Positions 49,029 through 57,494 of a DNA stretch of 64,000 bases are shown piece by piece; position 1 is the stretch's first letter; each line of letters opens with the position of its first letter. The DNA comes from Halococcus saccharolyticus DSM 5350. Lineage in GTDB: Archaea; Halobacteriota; Halobacteria; Halobacteriales; Halococcaceae. The notes under the pieces were generated by a model. The model was not told the DNA's origin. It did no database searches and was given only the letters and a program-made list of their open reading frames with translations. The stretch covers positions 89,639 through 153,638 of the forward strand of contig NZ_AOMD01000002.1 in assembly GCF_000336915.1 (NCBI RefSeq). Direction: 5' to 3'. Made by a program: the position numbers and the translations under genes.

Positions 49029-49400
49029 TCACACCGCTTCTTTTGGGTGGTCGAGTTGGGCGCGGATCGCGTCGGCGAGGATACGTGCGTCGCCTCTCTC
49101 GATCTGGTATTCTTCGTCTACGCCGCTCCCTTCAAGGACGAGCTTGCCGAGTGAGTATTTCGACTCGTATTCGACGCGGGAGAGGTTTGCCATCCGAATC
49201 TCGGACAGCTTCTCGTTGAATGGCGACTTGTTCAAGACGATGAATCGGCGATCGGTGACGGCGAACACCAGCGAGTTTAGTTTACTGACTAACCCTGTGT
49301 TGTGGAGTGCGAGGATGAACGACTCGTCGTTCCGTAGTAACCCTTCGAGACGGTTGCGGAGTTTTTGCGGGAGTTCGTCCACGCTGGCGACTTCTTCCAT
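49029..49400 (-). CDS. PH-domain (bPH2/YokE-like) protein
   Basis: 123 residues. A helical lead (LPQKLRNRLEGLLRNDESFI) is followed by strand pairs VFAVTDRRFIVLNKSPFNEK and LSRVEYESKYSLGKLVLEGS, the pattern of bacterial-type PH domains, and a final helix. Not a known virion part. It has its own TATA-like box 26 bp upstream and lower GC than the tail genes, so it looks like an inserted accessory gene (moron) that could be expressed in the lysogen. Confidence 0.72.
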   Translation of the reverse strand: MEEVASVDELPQKLRNRLEGLLRNDESFILALHNTGLVSKLNSLVFAVTDRRFIVLNKSPFNEKLSEIRMANLSRVEYESKYSLGKLVLEGSGVDEEYQIERGDARILADAIRAQLDHPKEAV

Positions 49401-49422
49401 ACTCTTATTTCGTGGGCTACTT

Positions 49423-49429
49423 GTTTAAA
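49423..49429 (-). promoter_or_regulatory. TATA-like box of the PH-domain gene
   Basis: Minus-strand TTTAAAC is centred 26 bp before the ATG at 49400. It lies between this gene and the end of the tape-measure gene. Confidence 0.6.
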
Positions 49430-49432
49430 TCC

Positions 49433-51940
49433 CTACGTCGATGGGTAGTTGCGCTTCCGATTGCGCTGGTTGCGGCGGTTGTCTTTGTCGAGTGCGCGCT
49501 CGACGACGGACTCGATCTCGCCTTCACTCATGTCGCTGCCACGAGCGTCGACAGTCACCTCGCGGTTATCCTGATAGACCGACGTAGAGCCGCCACCTGC
49601 ACTCGCGGGCGGGGGCGACTGGCCGCCGCCTGCTGGGGGCGGGGACTGGCCGCCGGAGCCCGACCCGCCACCCTCGCCGCCGGAGCTACCACCGCCACCG
49701 CCGCCACCAGTCTGCGCCCACGAGAGATCGACACCGCCGCCAGAGCCGCCACTGCCGACTTCGCCGAGGTCGACCGGCTCTAAGGTGGTCTTGATATTGA
49801 CACCGGGGATCTTGTTCGCGGTGTCGATCATCGAGTTCAGCACCCCGATAGCGTCGTTTATCATCCCCTCGAACCATTTGGCGACGTCGTCGATCAGCCC
49901 ACCGATGAATTTGGTCGTTTTCTGCCACCCCTTGCCGAGCCACGACATCAGTCCGGCAAACTTCCCACCGACCCAGTCGACGATCCCGCCAAGGTTGTTG
50001 AACGCCCACATGAGACCTTTGACGGCTGCGATTCCCGGCATGAGGAGCGGCCCGAGTGGCCCCAATACATCGTAAATTCCAAAGAGGGTGTTGATGAAAC
50101 CTTCTGTGAGGCCGATCGCGGTGTTCCATGTGCTCGCCAGAACTCCGCCGAACCAGTTGAAGGTGGCTCCGACAGCATTCACGATCGGTTGGATGAGGCC
50201 GAAGTGGTCGGCGAGTAGGTAGGCCGCTCCAGCGAGCGCACCCACGGCGACGATCGGCCAGCTAATCGCCCCGAGGACCGCCGACAGAGAGATCGCGCTT
50301 AGTGTGACGCCCGAGAGGGCCCCGCCGAGAAGGTACATCCCCCCGGCGGCGATCCCAGCGACGACGCCCGCGTTCTGGATCGGCTGCGGGAGCGAGTTGA
50401 ACACACCCAGAACGCCCGTTGCCGTGTCGAACAGGAAGCCTAGCGCCGGGCCGATCACGTTCCAGATCGCTGCACCTGCCTCGGCAAGTCCAACGGCGAG
50501 GTCGAGTGTACTGAGCGCGAAGCTACTGATTACTGGTATCAGCGCGAGGCCTTCCTCGCGGACCCACTTGAGCCCGTCGGGAATCGCCCCGAGGAGCCAG
50601 ATGCCGAGGTCGCCGAGTGGGCCGAGCATGGACTCGGTAGTCGCCTCCAACTCCGCGAAAAAGCGCGGCTCTTCCATTGCGAACGCCTCGCCGAGACGAT
50701 CAGTCATGTCGAACAGCGGCCCCATCAGCCGCTCCGTCATCGTCACGAAGTCCTGAAATACTGTCAGTCCCGTGTCAAGGACGTTCTGGAAGAACGTGGC
50801 CGTCTCGGCAGTTTGGAGTGGGGCAAGCATCTCCCCGGCACGGTCTTTGACGTTGTCGAAGATTGCCTCAACTGCATCGCCTTTGTTCTCCAGCTCGGTC
50901 ATCTCGCCGCCGACTTCGGCTGTCGTGCCGACCATCGACTCCGCCTCGGCCATGAGGCCAGCGCCGAATAGCCCGGCAAGACTCGCACCTGCACCACCGG
51001 CTGCGGCACCTACCGCGCCGAGCGGGCCGACGAGTGCGCCGAGCGTGGCGATGAGTGGGCCGGCGACTGCGGCCACCGACCCGAGGCTACCGTGTAGCCC
51101 GAACATCTCGGTTCCGAGGCCGCTCGCCGCGCTGTCAGTGGTCTTGAGAGCGCCAGACAGAGCAACACTCTCGGCGGCCGCCTCGGACATTTCATCGCCC
51201 GCTTCGTCGGCGGCGTTGCCAGCCCCCCGGAGGCCTGGGATCGCGCCCATCGCCGAGTTGCGGACGCTATCCAGTGCGCCCGACATGGCCTCGCCACCGG
51301 GCACCGCGCCCCAGAGACTATCACCCGTTTCGTCGGCACGCGAGGCCGCGAGTGCCGAGCTGGTGGCGGCGGAGATGGACGAACTCTCGAAGGCGTCGAG
51401 ACCCTCGGCGGCGATGTGGCCCGCACCGCCCATTGCGGTGAGTTCATCGGTGCCGTCGACGTTCAGATTCAGCGATTGATCGCCGCCGAAGTCCAGTCCG
51501 GACGTGTCGGGCATCGACGCGCCGATGTCCATCACGCCGCCGTCGGGCATAGCCGGTGCATCGACATCATCGGGCACGTCCACGCCGGCCGACATAGTGC
51601 CGACGGACATCCCCGAGACGCCCGCGAGAGCGGCCGAGAGACCCGCTGCTTCGGCCGTGGTTTCGGTGAACTCGTCGCCGGCTTCGTCGGCCGCCTGTTC
51701 GCTCGCTTCGAGACTCGCCGCTGCCGTGGCGGCATTGTCACTAATGCCCGATAGCGAGCTGCCAGCGTCGTCGGCCTCGTCGGCGACATCGTCCAGCGAA
51801 TCGGCGGCGCTCTCTGCGCTTTCATCTAAGTATTCAAAGTTCGTCGCAGCACCGAGTGCGGATTCGGCGATCGAATCTAAGGAATCCGTTACGTCCTCGG
51901 TTGCACTCAGGGCGGCAGAGAGCCTTTTGTCGGCTGGCAT
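49433..51940 (-). CDS. Tail tape-measure protein
   Basis: 835 residues, helical and Ala-rich in the first third (DSLDSIAESALGAATNFEYL), with central hydrophobic Gly/Ala segments (about 290-350 and 530-600). A C-terminal Gly/Pro linker is followed by SVYQDNREVTVDARGSDMSE and a helical basic end. Position right after the tail-assembly chaperone is diagnostic. By the usual rule of about 0.15 nm per residue the tail would be roughly 100-125 nm. Confidence 0.88.
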   Translation of the reverse strand: MPADKRLSAALSATEDVTDSLDSIAESALGAATNFEYLDESAESAADSLDDVADEADDAGSSLSGISDNAATAAASLEASEQAADEAGDEFTETTAEAAGLSAALAGVSGMSVGTMSAGVDVPDDVDAPAMPDGGVMDIGASMPDTSGLDFGGDQSLNLNVDGTDELTAMGGAGHIAAEGLDAFESSSISAATSSALAASRADETGDSLWGAVPGGEAMSGALDSVRNSAMGAIPGLRGAGNAADEAGDEMSEAAAESVALSGALKTTDSAASGLGTEMFGLHGSLGSVAAVAGPLIATLGALVGPLGAVGAAAGGAGASLAGLFGAGLMAEAESMVGTTAEVGGEMTELENKGDAVEAIFDNVKDRAGEMLAPLQTAETATFFQNVLDTGLTVFQDFVTMTERLMGPLFDMTDRLGEAFAMEEPRFFAELEATTESMLGPLGDLGIWLLGAIPDGLKWVREEGLALIPVISSFALSTLDLAVGLAEAGAAIWNVIGPALGFLFDTATGVLGVFNSLPQPIQNAGVVAGIAAGGMYLLGGALSGVTLSAISLSAVLGAISWPIVAVGALAGAAYLLADHFGLIQPIVNAVGATFNWFGGVLASTWNTAIGLTEGFINTLFGIYDVLGPLGPLLMPGIAAVKGLMWAFNNLGGIVDWVGGKFAGLMSWLGKGWQKTTKFIGGLIDDVAKWFEGMINDAIGVLNSMIDTANKIPGVNIKTTLEPVDLGEVGSGGSGGGVDLSWAQTGGGGGGGSSGGEGGGSGSGGQSPPPAGGGQSPPPASAGGGSTSVYQDNREVTVDARGSDMSEGEIESVVERALDKDNRRNQRNRKRNYPST

Positions 51941-51970
51941 AGATGTATAGAAGTGTGTATGAAAACTGCG

Positions 51971-52739
51971 TCAGTGGCTACGTTGCGCGCGGCGCTGGGC
52001 CTTCTCCTGGGCCTCTTGCTTGCGTTCGGCTTTGTCGCGTTTCGACGCGAGGACAAATTCATACTGCGTGGCAGTCATGTCCCCGACGCCGTCGACGCCG
52101 CAGAACCCTTCCTCCAGATAGACTTCGTAGAGGTTACGCCCCAAATCCGTCGACGCGAAAGTTTTGGACTTCGCGCGACTCCTGGGAGACGGCCATTGCG
52201 AGGACGGCAGCCTTATTCACGGCCATCTGCCCCCACCGCTCGTCCATGTCCTGCTGGAGTTGGTGCGGCGAGATCTTCGGATGGTGGAACGATCGCTTGA
52301 TCGTCGTTTCGAGAGCATCCGTCTCGTCCTCGGTCGGATTGGTGTCGCGGGCGATCTCGGGTTCTTCGTCGTTGGCCATCTGCTGGATCGCGCGGAGGAG
52401 TCCGGGCGGGAACCGCCGCTTGAGCGAACTCATCTTCCGGCGCTCAATCGGCCGGATCTCGAACTCGATCTCGTCGTGGCCCTCAATCGGGAAGTACGCG
52501 GTGGGATTGTCCGGCGAGCTATCGGTCCCGCGGACGGTCTCGTCCCACATTCGCTCTTGCTCTTCGGGCGAGAGGTCGCCATCGACGGGTTCGGGCTCTT
52601 CGGTGAGTGCGGAGCCACCGCTGGTATCAAAGTCGTCAGACTGGGATTGGGCACCGGCATTCGCGCCGTCGATGTCGGTGTCGCCGTCGCTGTTCGGGCC
52701 GCGATCCGGTGCCGCGCCAGTGGAGTTAGATTCAGACAT
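51971..52739 (-). CDS. Tail-assembly chaperone, frameshifted long form (GT-like)
   Basis: Reading the chaperone gene from 52739 to the GGG at 52140-52142 and slipping by +1 on the GGGG run (52139-52142) bypasses the TAA at 52134-52136. It adds 55 residues (RNLYEVYLEEGFCGVDGVGD, then MTATQYEFVLASKRDKAERK and a Gln/Ala/Arg-rich helix ending RSH), stopping at 51971. The extension reads like real protein across the whole stretch, including the part before its internal ATG. This mirrors gpG/gpGT of lambda-type phages, just upstream of the tape-measure gene. Confidence 0.7.
52134..52739 (-). CDS. Tail-assembly chaperone, short form (G-like)
   Basis: 201 residues. An acidic disordered N-terminus precedes a conserved-looking core (EFEIRPIERRKMSSLKRRFP, SFHHPKISPHQLQQDMDERW). 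The gene lies between tail tube and tape measure, the standard place of the chaperone. The short form ends at TAA (52134-52136) directly after the slippery GGGG. Confidence 0.75.
   Translation of the reverse strand: MSESNSTGAAPDRGPNSDGDTDIDGANAGAQSQSDDFDTSGGSALTEEPEPVDGDLSPEEQERMWDETVRGTDSSPDNPTAYFPIEGHDEIEFEIRPIERRKMSSLKRRFPPGLLRAIQQMANDEEPEIARDTNPTEDETDALETTIKRSFHHPKISPHQLQQDMDERWGQMAVNKAAVLAMAVSQESREVQNFRVDGFGA
52139..52145 (-). promoter_or_regulatory. Candidate programmed frameshift site
   Basis: On the minus strand the codons read TTT GGG GCG TAA. A glycyl-tRNA on GGG can re-pair perfectly with the GGG one base downstream, moving to the +1 frame (the same frame as -2) two codons before the stop. 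Confidence 0.6.
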
Positions 52740-52783
52740 TGGAGTAGTAGGGATACGTCAGGAGAGGAGGTGGTTCGGCTGCG

Positions 52784-53173
52784 CTATGGCAGCCGGGCGA
52801 TGTCAGCTTCCCACTCGACAGAGCCTTCCGCGAACGAACTCATGTCCCACGACGGAGCCACGCTCGCGGGGTAGACCTCGCGAAAGACATACGAGCCGTT
52901 GGGGTTGTTGAACTGGATCTCGGCGTCCTCTTCGAGCGGGTGGCCATTGGTATCGACGAGTGCCGTCTCGGCCTCCGACGAAACACCCTCCCACTCGTAG
53001 GTGCCGGTCGTGTGAACGGAGGTCCAGCCCGTGTACTGTTCGGGCCGGTTACTCCAGTCCGTCGAAGAGAGACTGATTTCGATCGTTGCTTCGACGTTCG
53101 TCACGTCGATGTCTTGGTTGCCGATGGTGAGCGTCCCTTCCTTCGAGCGGACGGTCTTCTGGTTACGTGCCAT
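52784..53173 (-). CDS. Tail tube protein
   Basis: 129 residues, beta-rich: GTLTIGNQDIDVTNVEATIE, GTYEWEGVSSEAETALVDTN and a final SVEWEADIARLP. Size and position immediately after the sheath gene match contractile tail-tube subunits. Confidence 0.75.
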   Translation of the reverse strand: MARNQKTVRSKEGTLTIGNQDIDVTNVEATIEISLSSTDWSNRPEQYTGWTSVHTTGTYEWEGVSSEAETALVDTNGHPLEEDAEIQFNNPNGSYVFREVYPASVAPSWDMSSFAEGSVEWEADIARLP

Positions 53174-53224
53174 AGGTGTAGATGAATCTCAGAGTGTCGG
53201 TCGTCAGTCAGTCAGAATCGCCAC

Positions 53225-54694
53225 TTACGAGGTTGCGCCGCCCTGAATCGCCTGCGAACCGCGGGCGATGCTCAGATCGATCTGGGCGTCCTTCACGATG
53301 CCCGTCGGCGCGACCCGCACGGACAGTCCCACCGTGTCGACGCCGATCTTCGAGGCTTCGACGAAGTACGCACCGTCCTCGCCCGTCCGAGAGGCCTGTG
53401 CGTTCGGATCGCCCGAACTCTGCGTGCCGGCCTCCGTGTTCTGATCCTCGTTGCTCGCCCGCTGGAGGAGGCCGCGACTCTGCATCCGCGAGATTTCGGT
53501 GACGTATGCCTCGCGGATCATCTTGAGCGTCCGCTCGGGCTCGGAGATGACGCGATTCTCGCCCACCTTCCCCGCGGCGTGGCCGTAGGAGATGAGCTGG
53601 TCGACGATCCGGCGGCGGTAGTAGTCCCGCGTCCACGTCGGCAGCGAGTCGGGGTCGTTCGCCGTCCCGCTGTCGTACTGGTACGTCGAGTCGTTCCCAT
53701 CGAGATAGATGGTGTCGTTGGACTGCGCGACGGGCATGACACCCTGGTCGCGGAGCGGGTTGTCCTCGTTGAACAGGAGGCCGTGTTCCGGCCCCTCGGC
53801 GTAGCCGTGGATGGGTTCCTCGCGCCCGAGGATCGGGTCGGTCATGTCGTTGCCGGCCATCTTCCCACCGATGCCCCCGAGGATCGTCCAGCCGTTCGGC
53901 CGGATGACAGGCCCGGCGACGAACAGGGCGTCCGAGTCGAAGTTGTGCGAGTAGGTCCCGACATCGATCTCGGGGTCGCCACCACTGGTTGTGGTGTTGG
54001 GTTCCGCGCCAAGGAGGCCATTCAGGAGTCGCCAGTGCGGCCGGAGTTCCTCGATCTTCGCGTCGAGCAGCTCGCCCACCGTCGTCGAGCAACTCTCGAC
54101 TTGGTAGAGTGCTGCCTCGTCCTCTTGGACGATTGGGTCGGCAGCAGCCAAGGCGGTTTGCCAGTCGAGATACGCGTAGTCCACCTCGTAATCGTCGGAC
54201 GTGGTGGCCTCGAACTCACCCGTGTAAGGGTTGATAACGACCTCGGCGTTCGACGAACTCGTGACGGGAGTAGAGCTATACCCGAAGTCCACGTCGACGG
54301 TCGCACTCTGCGTGACGTTCGTCGCCGTGATCTGACTCGGGTCGTTGATCGGTGCGACGGGGAAGTTCGTGAGTTGGCCCGACCCGCCGGCGATAGACTC
54401 GGCCGTGACGGCGATCTCCTCGCACATCACGCCGTACAGAGAGTCCCGATCCGCGCCGTTGCGTGAGGCTTTGCGCATCGCCTCTTCGAGGCGCGTCCCC
54501 TCGCCGAACTGCGTCTCGGCGTTGACGGCATTGCTGAGTTTCGTCGGGTCGTTGACGCTCGCCGCGCCATTTGCGGGGTCGCCGCGCCCGAAGATGACGT
54601 GCGTAATCGCTTCGCCACTGCCGGCCCCGGCGTAGGGATACGAGCTAACGCTGAGGCTCGTGCCGGGGGTCGTTCCGTACTGTCGTGCTGACAT
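53225..54694 (-). CDS. Contractile tail sheath protein
   Basis: 489 residues, sheath-like length. The N-terminus (GTSLSVSSYPYAGAGSGEAI) carries domain-I features. The C-terminal part (LPTWTRDYYRRRIVDQLISY, GENRVISEPERTLKMIREAY) and the end GLSVRVAPTGIVKDAQIDLS match the conserved sheath C-terminus that contacts the tube. With the tube gene next to it, this fixes the virus as myovirus-type. Confidence 0.85.
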   Translation of the reverse strand: MSARQYGTTPGTSLSVSSYPYAGAGSGEAITHVIFGRGDPANGAASVNDPTKLSNAVNAETQFGEGTRLEEAMRKASRNGADRDSLYGVMCEEIAVTAESIAGGSGQLTNFPVAPINDPSQITATNVTQSATVDVDFGYSSTPVTSSSNAEVVINPYTGEFEATTSDDYEVDYAYLDWQTALAAADPIVQEDEAALYQVESCSTTVGELLDAKIEELRPHWRLLNGLLGAEPNTTTSGGDPEIDVGTYSHNFDSDALFVAGPVIRPNGWTILGGIGGKMAGNDMTDPILGREEPIHGYAEGPEHGLLFNEDNPLRDQGVMPVAQSNDTIYLDGNDSTYQYDSGTANDPDSLPTWTRDYYRRRIVDQLISYGHAAGKVGENRVISEPERTLKMIREAYVTEISRMQSRGLLQRASNEDQNTEAGTQSSGDPNAQASRTGEDGAYFVEASKIGVDTVGLSVRVAPTGIVKDAQIDLSIARGSQAIQGGATS

Positions 54695-54795
54695 GAGTGT
54701 CGTGAGTGTGTGAATCCCGGTCTGAGTGCCGGGTGTGGTAGTCGCTAGGCGATGCTCGCTGCTGTCAGAAAGCCGGAGAAAAGCCTCAGAAGGAG

Positions 54796-55134
54796 TCAGT
54801 CGTCAGTGAATCGCGCGAGCGTGAGCGTGGCCTCGTACATCCCATCGTAATCCTCCTCATCAGACGCCTCGAATCGGAAGCCGTCCTCGAAGAACGCGAA
54901 CTCGTGATCTTCGAGCGTCTGTTGGAGGTTTGCTTCGGCCGCGTCGAGGTCGGTGTTCATGTACCGCTCGGCATTTTCCTGCCACCCACCGACGAGCGTC
55001 GCCTCGAACTTGCCGCCCTGCCACTCGCTTCCGTGGCCGGTGAACTCGACTCTCGTGAACCCGTGGTCCGCTTCGTTGAGGATGTTGATGAGGTCGCGGA
55101 ACGCTTCGTGCGGTTCGATTGCTGTAGAAGGCAT
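54796..55134 (-). CDS. Neck/tail-completion protein candidate
   Basis: 112 residues: MPSTAIEPHEAFRDLINILN, HGFTRVEFTGHGSEWQGGKF and an acidic end. Position just before the sheath gene suggests a tail terminator or completion role. No family recognised. Confidence 0.55.
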   Translation of the reverse strand: MPSTAIEPHEAFRDLINILNEADHGFTRVEFTGHGSEWQGGKFEATLVGGWQENAERYMNTDLDAAEANLQQTLEDHEFAFFEDGFRFEASDEEDYDGMYEATLTLARFTDD

Positions 55135-55145
55135 AGTAGATCAGA

Positions 55146-55784
55146 TCAGTTGGTCGTGTAGTGATCGCGGGCGTCGAACTCGACTTCGTTGCCATCGCCC
55201 GTCGCGTCGAAGTCGCCGTACTGCGGGGAGATGACCTCAGAGACATACTCCTGCGGCCCAAAGACCTCGGTCGAGTCGAGCGTCTTATTGTAGTCGACTT
55301 CGATCGTCGTGAGCCACTGCCGGATGCCCGGCGAGGTATCGAGGTCGTCACGCGCCGCCTCGGGATCGATCCGCACTTCGTTGATCTCGACGAGAGGGTT
55401 GCCCTCGGCATCCATGAAATCCGTACCGCGAATCTCCGCGTCGTAGCGATAGAGTTCGTCCTCCATTGCCTCGCCGAGCGTGGTCGCATCGTGCGTCCCT
55501 GGCCCGGCGTCCGTCCGAACCTCGATTTGGACATCCATCGAGATTGGTACTCTGTAGAACGTGCCTATCCTGCCACCGGAGTCGTCGGTGATCGGCGTCT
55601 CCTCGGGCGTCTGGCTCCGGCGATTGCGATCGGTGGCCTGGATCGTGGCGTTGGGGAGGCCCTGTGCCGAGTCGTTGTTGTCACCGTCGAGTTCCTTGAC
55701 GACGTATTCGATGTCGTCATCCACGCCGTTGGCACTCCGGAGTGCGCGGGCGATGGCGTGCAGGATGGTGTCGGCGTTGACCAT
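55146..55784 (-). CDS. Neck or tail-terminator-like protein
   Basis: 212 residues. VNADTILHAIARALRSANGV, PISMDVQIEVRTDAGPGTHD and GIRQWLTTIEVDYNKTLDST show the alpha-beta pattern of tail-terminator subunits. It shares one base with the preceding HK97 gp10-like gene. Confidence 0.58.
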   Translation of the reverse strand: MVNADTILHAIARALRSANGVDDDIEYVVKELDGDNNDSAQGLPNATIQATDRNRRSQTPEETPITDDSGGRIGTFYRVPISMDVQIEVRTDAGPGTHDATTLGEAMEDELYRYDAEIRGTDFMDAEGNPLVEINEVRIDPEAARDDLDTSPGIRQWLTTIEVDYNKTLDSTEVFGPQEYVSEVISPQYGDFDATGDGNEVEFDARDHYTTN

Positions 55785-56263
55785 TAGGAGAAGACCTGCT
55801 CGTAGACCCGATCGAGTTCGGCGTTGATGTTTTCTTCCAGCTCACTCCGAACGTCATTAAACGAAGGGCGGACAAACGGGGAGGGCTCCACTCCAGGGTG
55901 CATCACTTTGTCCGTGACCACCGTCTGGCCGTCTTCACCCTCGAAGACGAGCGGGTCGCCCTCAATGGGGTACTTCTCGCCCTCGGGGCCGTGGAGTCCC
56001 GACCCGTACTCTTGGGGCGGGCCGTGTTCGAGATCGGTCCCCCAGCCCCACGACATGAGGCCGCGGCGATAGGCTTCGATGTCGCGGGCGAGTTCGCCAG
56101 TGTCCTGTGGGGCGTAGTAGGCCGCCTGTGCGCTGCCGTGGCGGGCGGTGGTAGCCACCCCTTCGTCCACCGCTTCGGGCGTCTTGGCGGCCGCCTCGGA
56201 CGCCTCCTCGGCGAACTCTCGAAGATCGTCCGCGAACTCCTCGAAGCCAGAGAATGAGGTCAC
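55784..56263 (-). CDS. HK97 gp10-like neck protein
   Basis: 159 residues. The family-typical layout is a helical N-terminus, APQDTGELARDIEAYRRGLM, the HGPPQEYGSG segment, and VEPSPFVRPSFNDVRSELEE near the end. It sits at the head-tail joint. Confidence 0.75.
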   Translation of the reverse strand: MTSFSGFEEFADDLREFAEEASEAAAKTPEAVDEGVATTARHGSAQAAYYAPQDTGELARDIEAYRRGLMSWGWGTDLEHGPPQEYGSGLHGPEGEKYPIEGDPLVFEGEDGQTVVTDKVMHPGVEPSPFVRPSFNDVRSELEENINAELDRVYEQVFS

Positions 56264-56265
56264 TG

Positions 56266-56673
56266 TCAGTAGCTCTCGAAGCCGAAGGCGACTGCATACG
56301 ACTCGGGATCGGCGTCCTCGCCTTTGTCGACATCCAGAATCATCTGGATAGTGTCCTCGTACCGGGATCGGTACTCCTTGGCGACGGCGAGGCGGCGCTG
56401 GCCGTCGTCGGCCGCGTCACCCTCACGCCGCGATCCGGGCGAAGCCGCGGGGAGTTTGAGGTCGTAGGTTGCGTACTCCCGCACGGCCTTCGCGTGGATA
56501 CCCTCGGGCGTCTGGATCTTCTCGCCGCTATTGACATCCCATTCGAGTTGGTCCTCTGCCGACTCGATTGAATCGAGGACGATTTCCGGTTGGTCGGCGA
56601 ATCGGGAGGGATCGGTTAACGGTAGTTCCTCCGGGCTCACGCCATACTTCGGCGAGTAGCTACTGCTCGACAC
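56266..56673 (-). CDS. Head-tail connector (adaptor) protein
   Basis: 135 residues, helical: VSPEELPLTDPSRFADQPEI, HAKAVREYATYDLKL and SRYEDTIQMILDVD. Position between the capsid-side HhH proteins and the gp10-like protein fits a gp6-like adaptor. Confidence 0.6.
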   Translation of the reverse strand: MSSSSYSPKYGVSPEELPLTDPSRFADQPEIVLDSIESAEDQLEWDVNSGEKIQTPEGIHAKAVREYATYDLKLPAASPGSRREGDAADDGQRRLAVAKEYRSRYEDTIQMILDVDKGEDADPESYAVAFGFESY

Positions 56674-56679
56674 GAGCAG

Positions 56680-57054
56680 TCACCCCTCCGCGCCGCCAGT
56701 CACGAGGTCGTTCGCTTCGACGATCAGTCCCGTGGCCTTCTCGGCCGTGATGCCGCCGATTTCAGCGAGGGCGTCGTTGTCCGACGCACGGATGTCCTCG
56801 AACGTTCGGTAGCCTCGCTCGTTGAGGTCATCCGCTCGCTCCGAGCCGATGCCATCGAGTCGCGTGAGGTCGTCGGGCTCGGCGGGTTCGGGCTCGTCGT
56901 CGGCCTCGTCCTCGATCTGGTGGAGTTCGACACCCTTGCGATCGCGGAGGTGGTCCGCCGACGTGACAGGGATGACGAGTTCGTCGCCCGGCCCGTAGCG
57001 TTCGCCGTCGTGTTCGATCGGCGGTGAGTCGGACTCGATCAGATAGCGTGGCAT
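56680..57054 (-). CDS. Helix-hairpin-helix protein in the head module
   Basis: The 124-residue form starts at MPRYLIESDSPPIEHDGERY. A beta-rich N-terminal half (GPGDELVIPVTSADHLRDRK) is joined by an acidic linker to a C-terminal HhH unit (LTRLDGIGSERADDLNERGY, then EIGGITAEKATGLI). Paralogue of the next gene upstream. Possibly binds DNA at the portal side or acts as a head fibre. Confidence 0.7.
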   Translation of the reverse strand: MPRYLIESDSPPIEHDGERYGPGDELVIPVTSADHLRDRKGVELHQIEDEADDEPEPAEPDDLTRLDGIGSERADDLNERGYRTFEDIRASDNDALAEIGGITAEKATGLIVEANDLVTGGAEG

Positions 57055-57058
57055 GGGC

Positions 57059-57490
57059 TTAGACCTCGCCGTCGGCCAGTTGCTCGTGAATCTTCTCGGC
57101 GTTCGCTTCCGAGACGTTCTGGACGCCGGCCAGCTCGTCGACACTCGCGTCACGCAGGTCATCGAACGTCCGGTAGCCCGACTCGTGCAGGCGATCGGCC
57201 GTCGCCGGGCCGATGCCCTTCAACGCGGTGAAGTCGTCGGGATCGGCGGCGTCCGCGCCGTGGCTGTCGTCCTCGCTGACGGCCTCGGTGGTCTCGTCGG
57301 TGGCGGACGAGGTGCCGGCGGAGTCAGCGGTGGTGTCCGCGCTCTCGTCCGACTCAACAGGAACGAGAACGTCGCCGAGGAGTTCGCGTTCGGTTTCGGT
57401 CGGCGTGAACGGCTCGCCGGGTTCGACCGGCTCACCATCGCGGTAGTGGTTCGTGGCCCCTTCGGGGAGAGTGAACCGATCGTCAGCCAT
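57059..57490 (-). CDS. Helix-hairpin-helix protein in the head module (paralogue)
   Basis: 143 residues with the same plan as its neighbour: N-terminal FTLPEGATNHYRDGEPVEPG, acidic Ser/Thr linker, then FTALKGIGPATADRLHESGY and FDDLRDASVDELAG. It directly follows the capsid gene. Confidence 0.7.
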   Translation of the reverse strand: MADDRFTLPEGATNHYRDGEPVEPGEPFTPTETERELLGDVLVPVESDESADTTADSAGTSSATDETTEAVSEDDSHGADAADPDDFTALKGIGPATADRLHESGYRTFDDLRDASVDELAGVQNVSEANAEKIHEQLADGEV

Positions 57491-57494
57491 TGGC

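Noticed and set aside
53579..54466. Plus-strand frame over the tail sheath gene
   Set aside because: Antisense to a gene with clear sheath C-terminal motifs; no start context.
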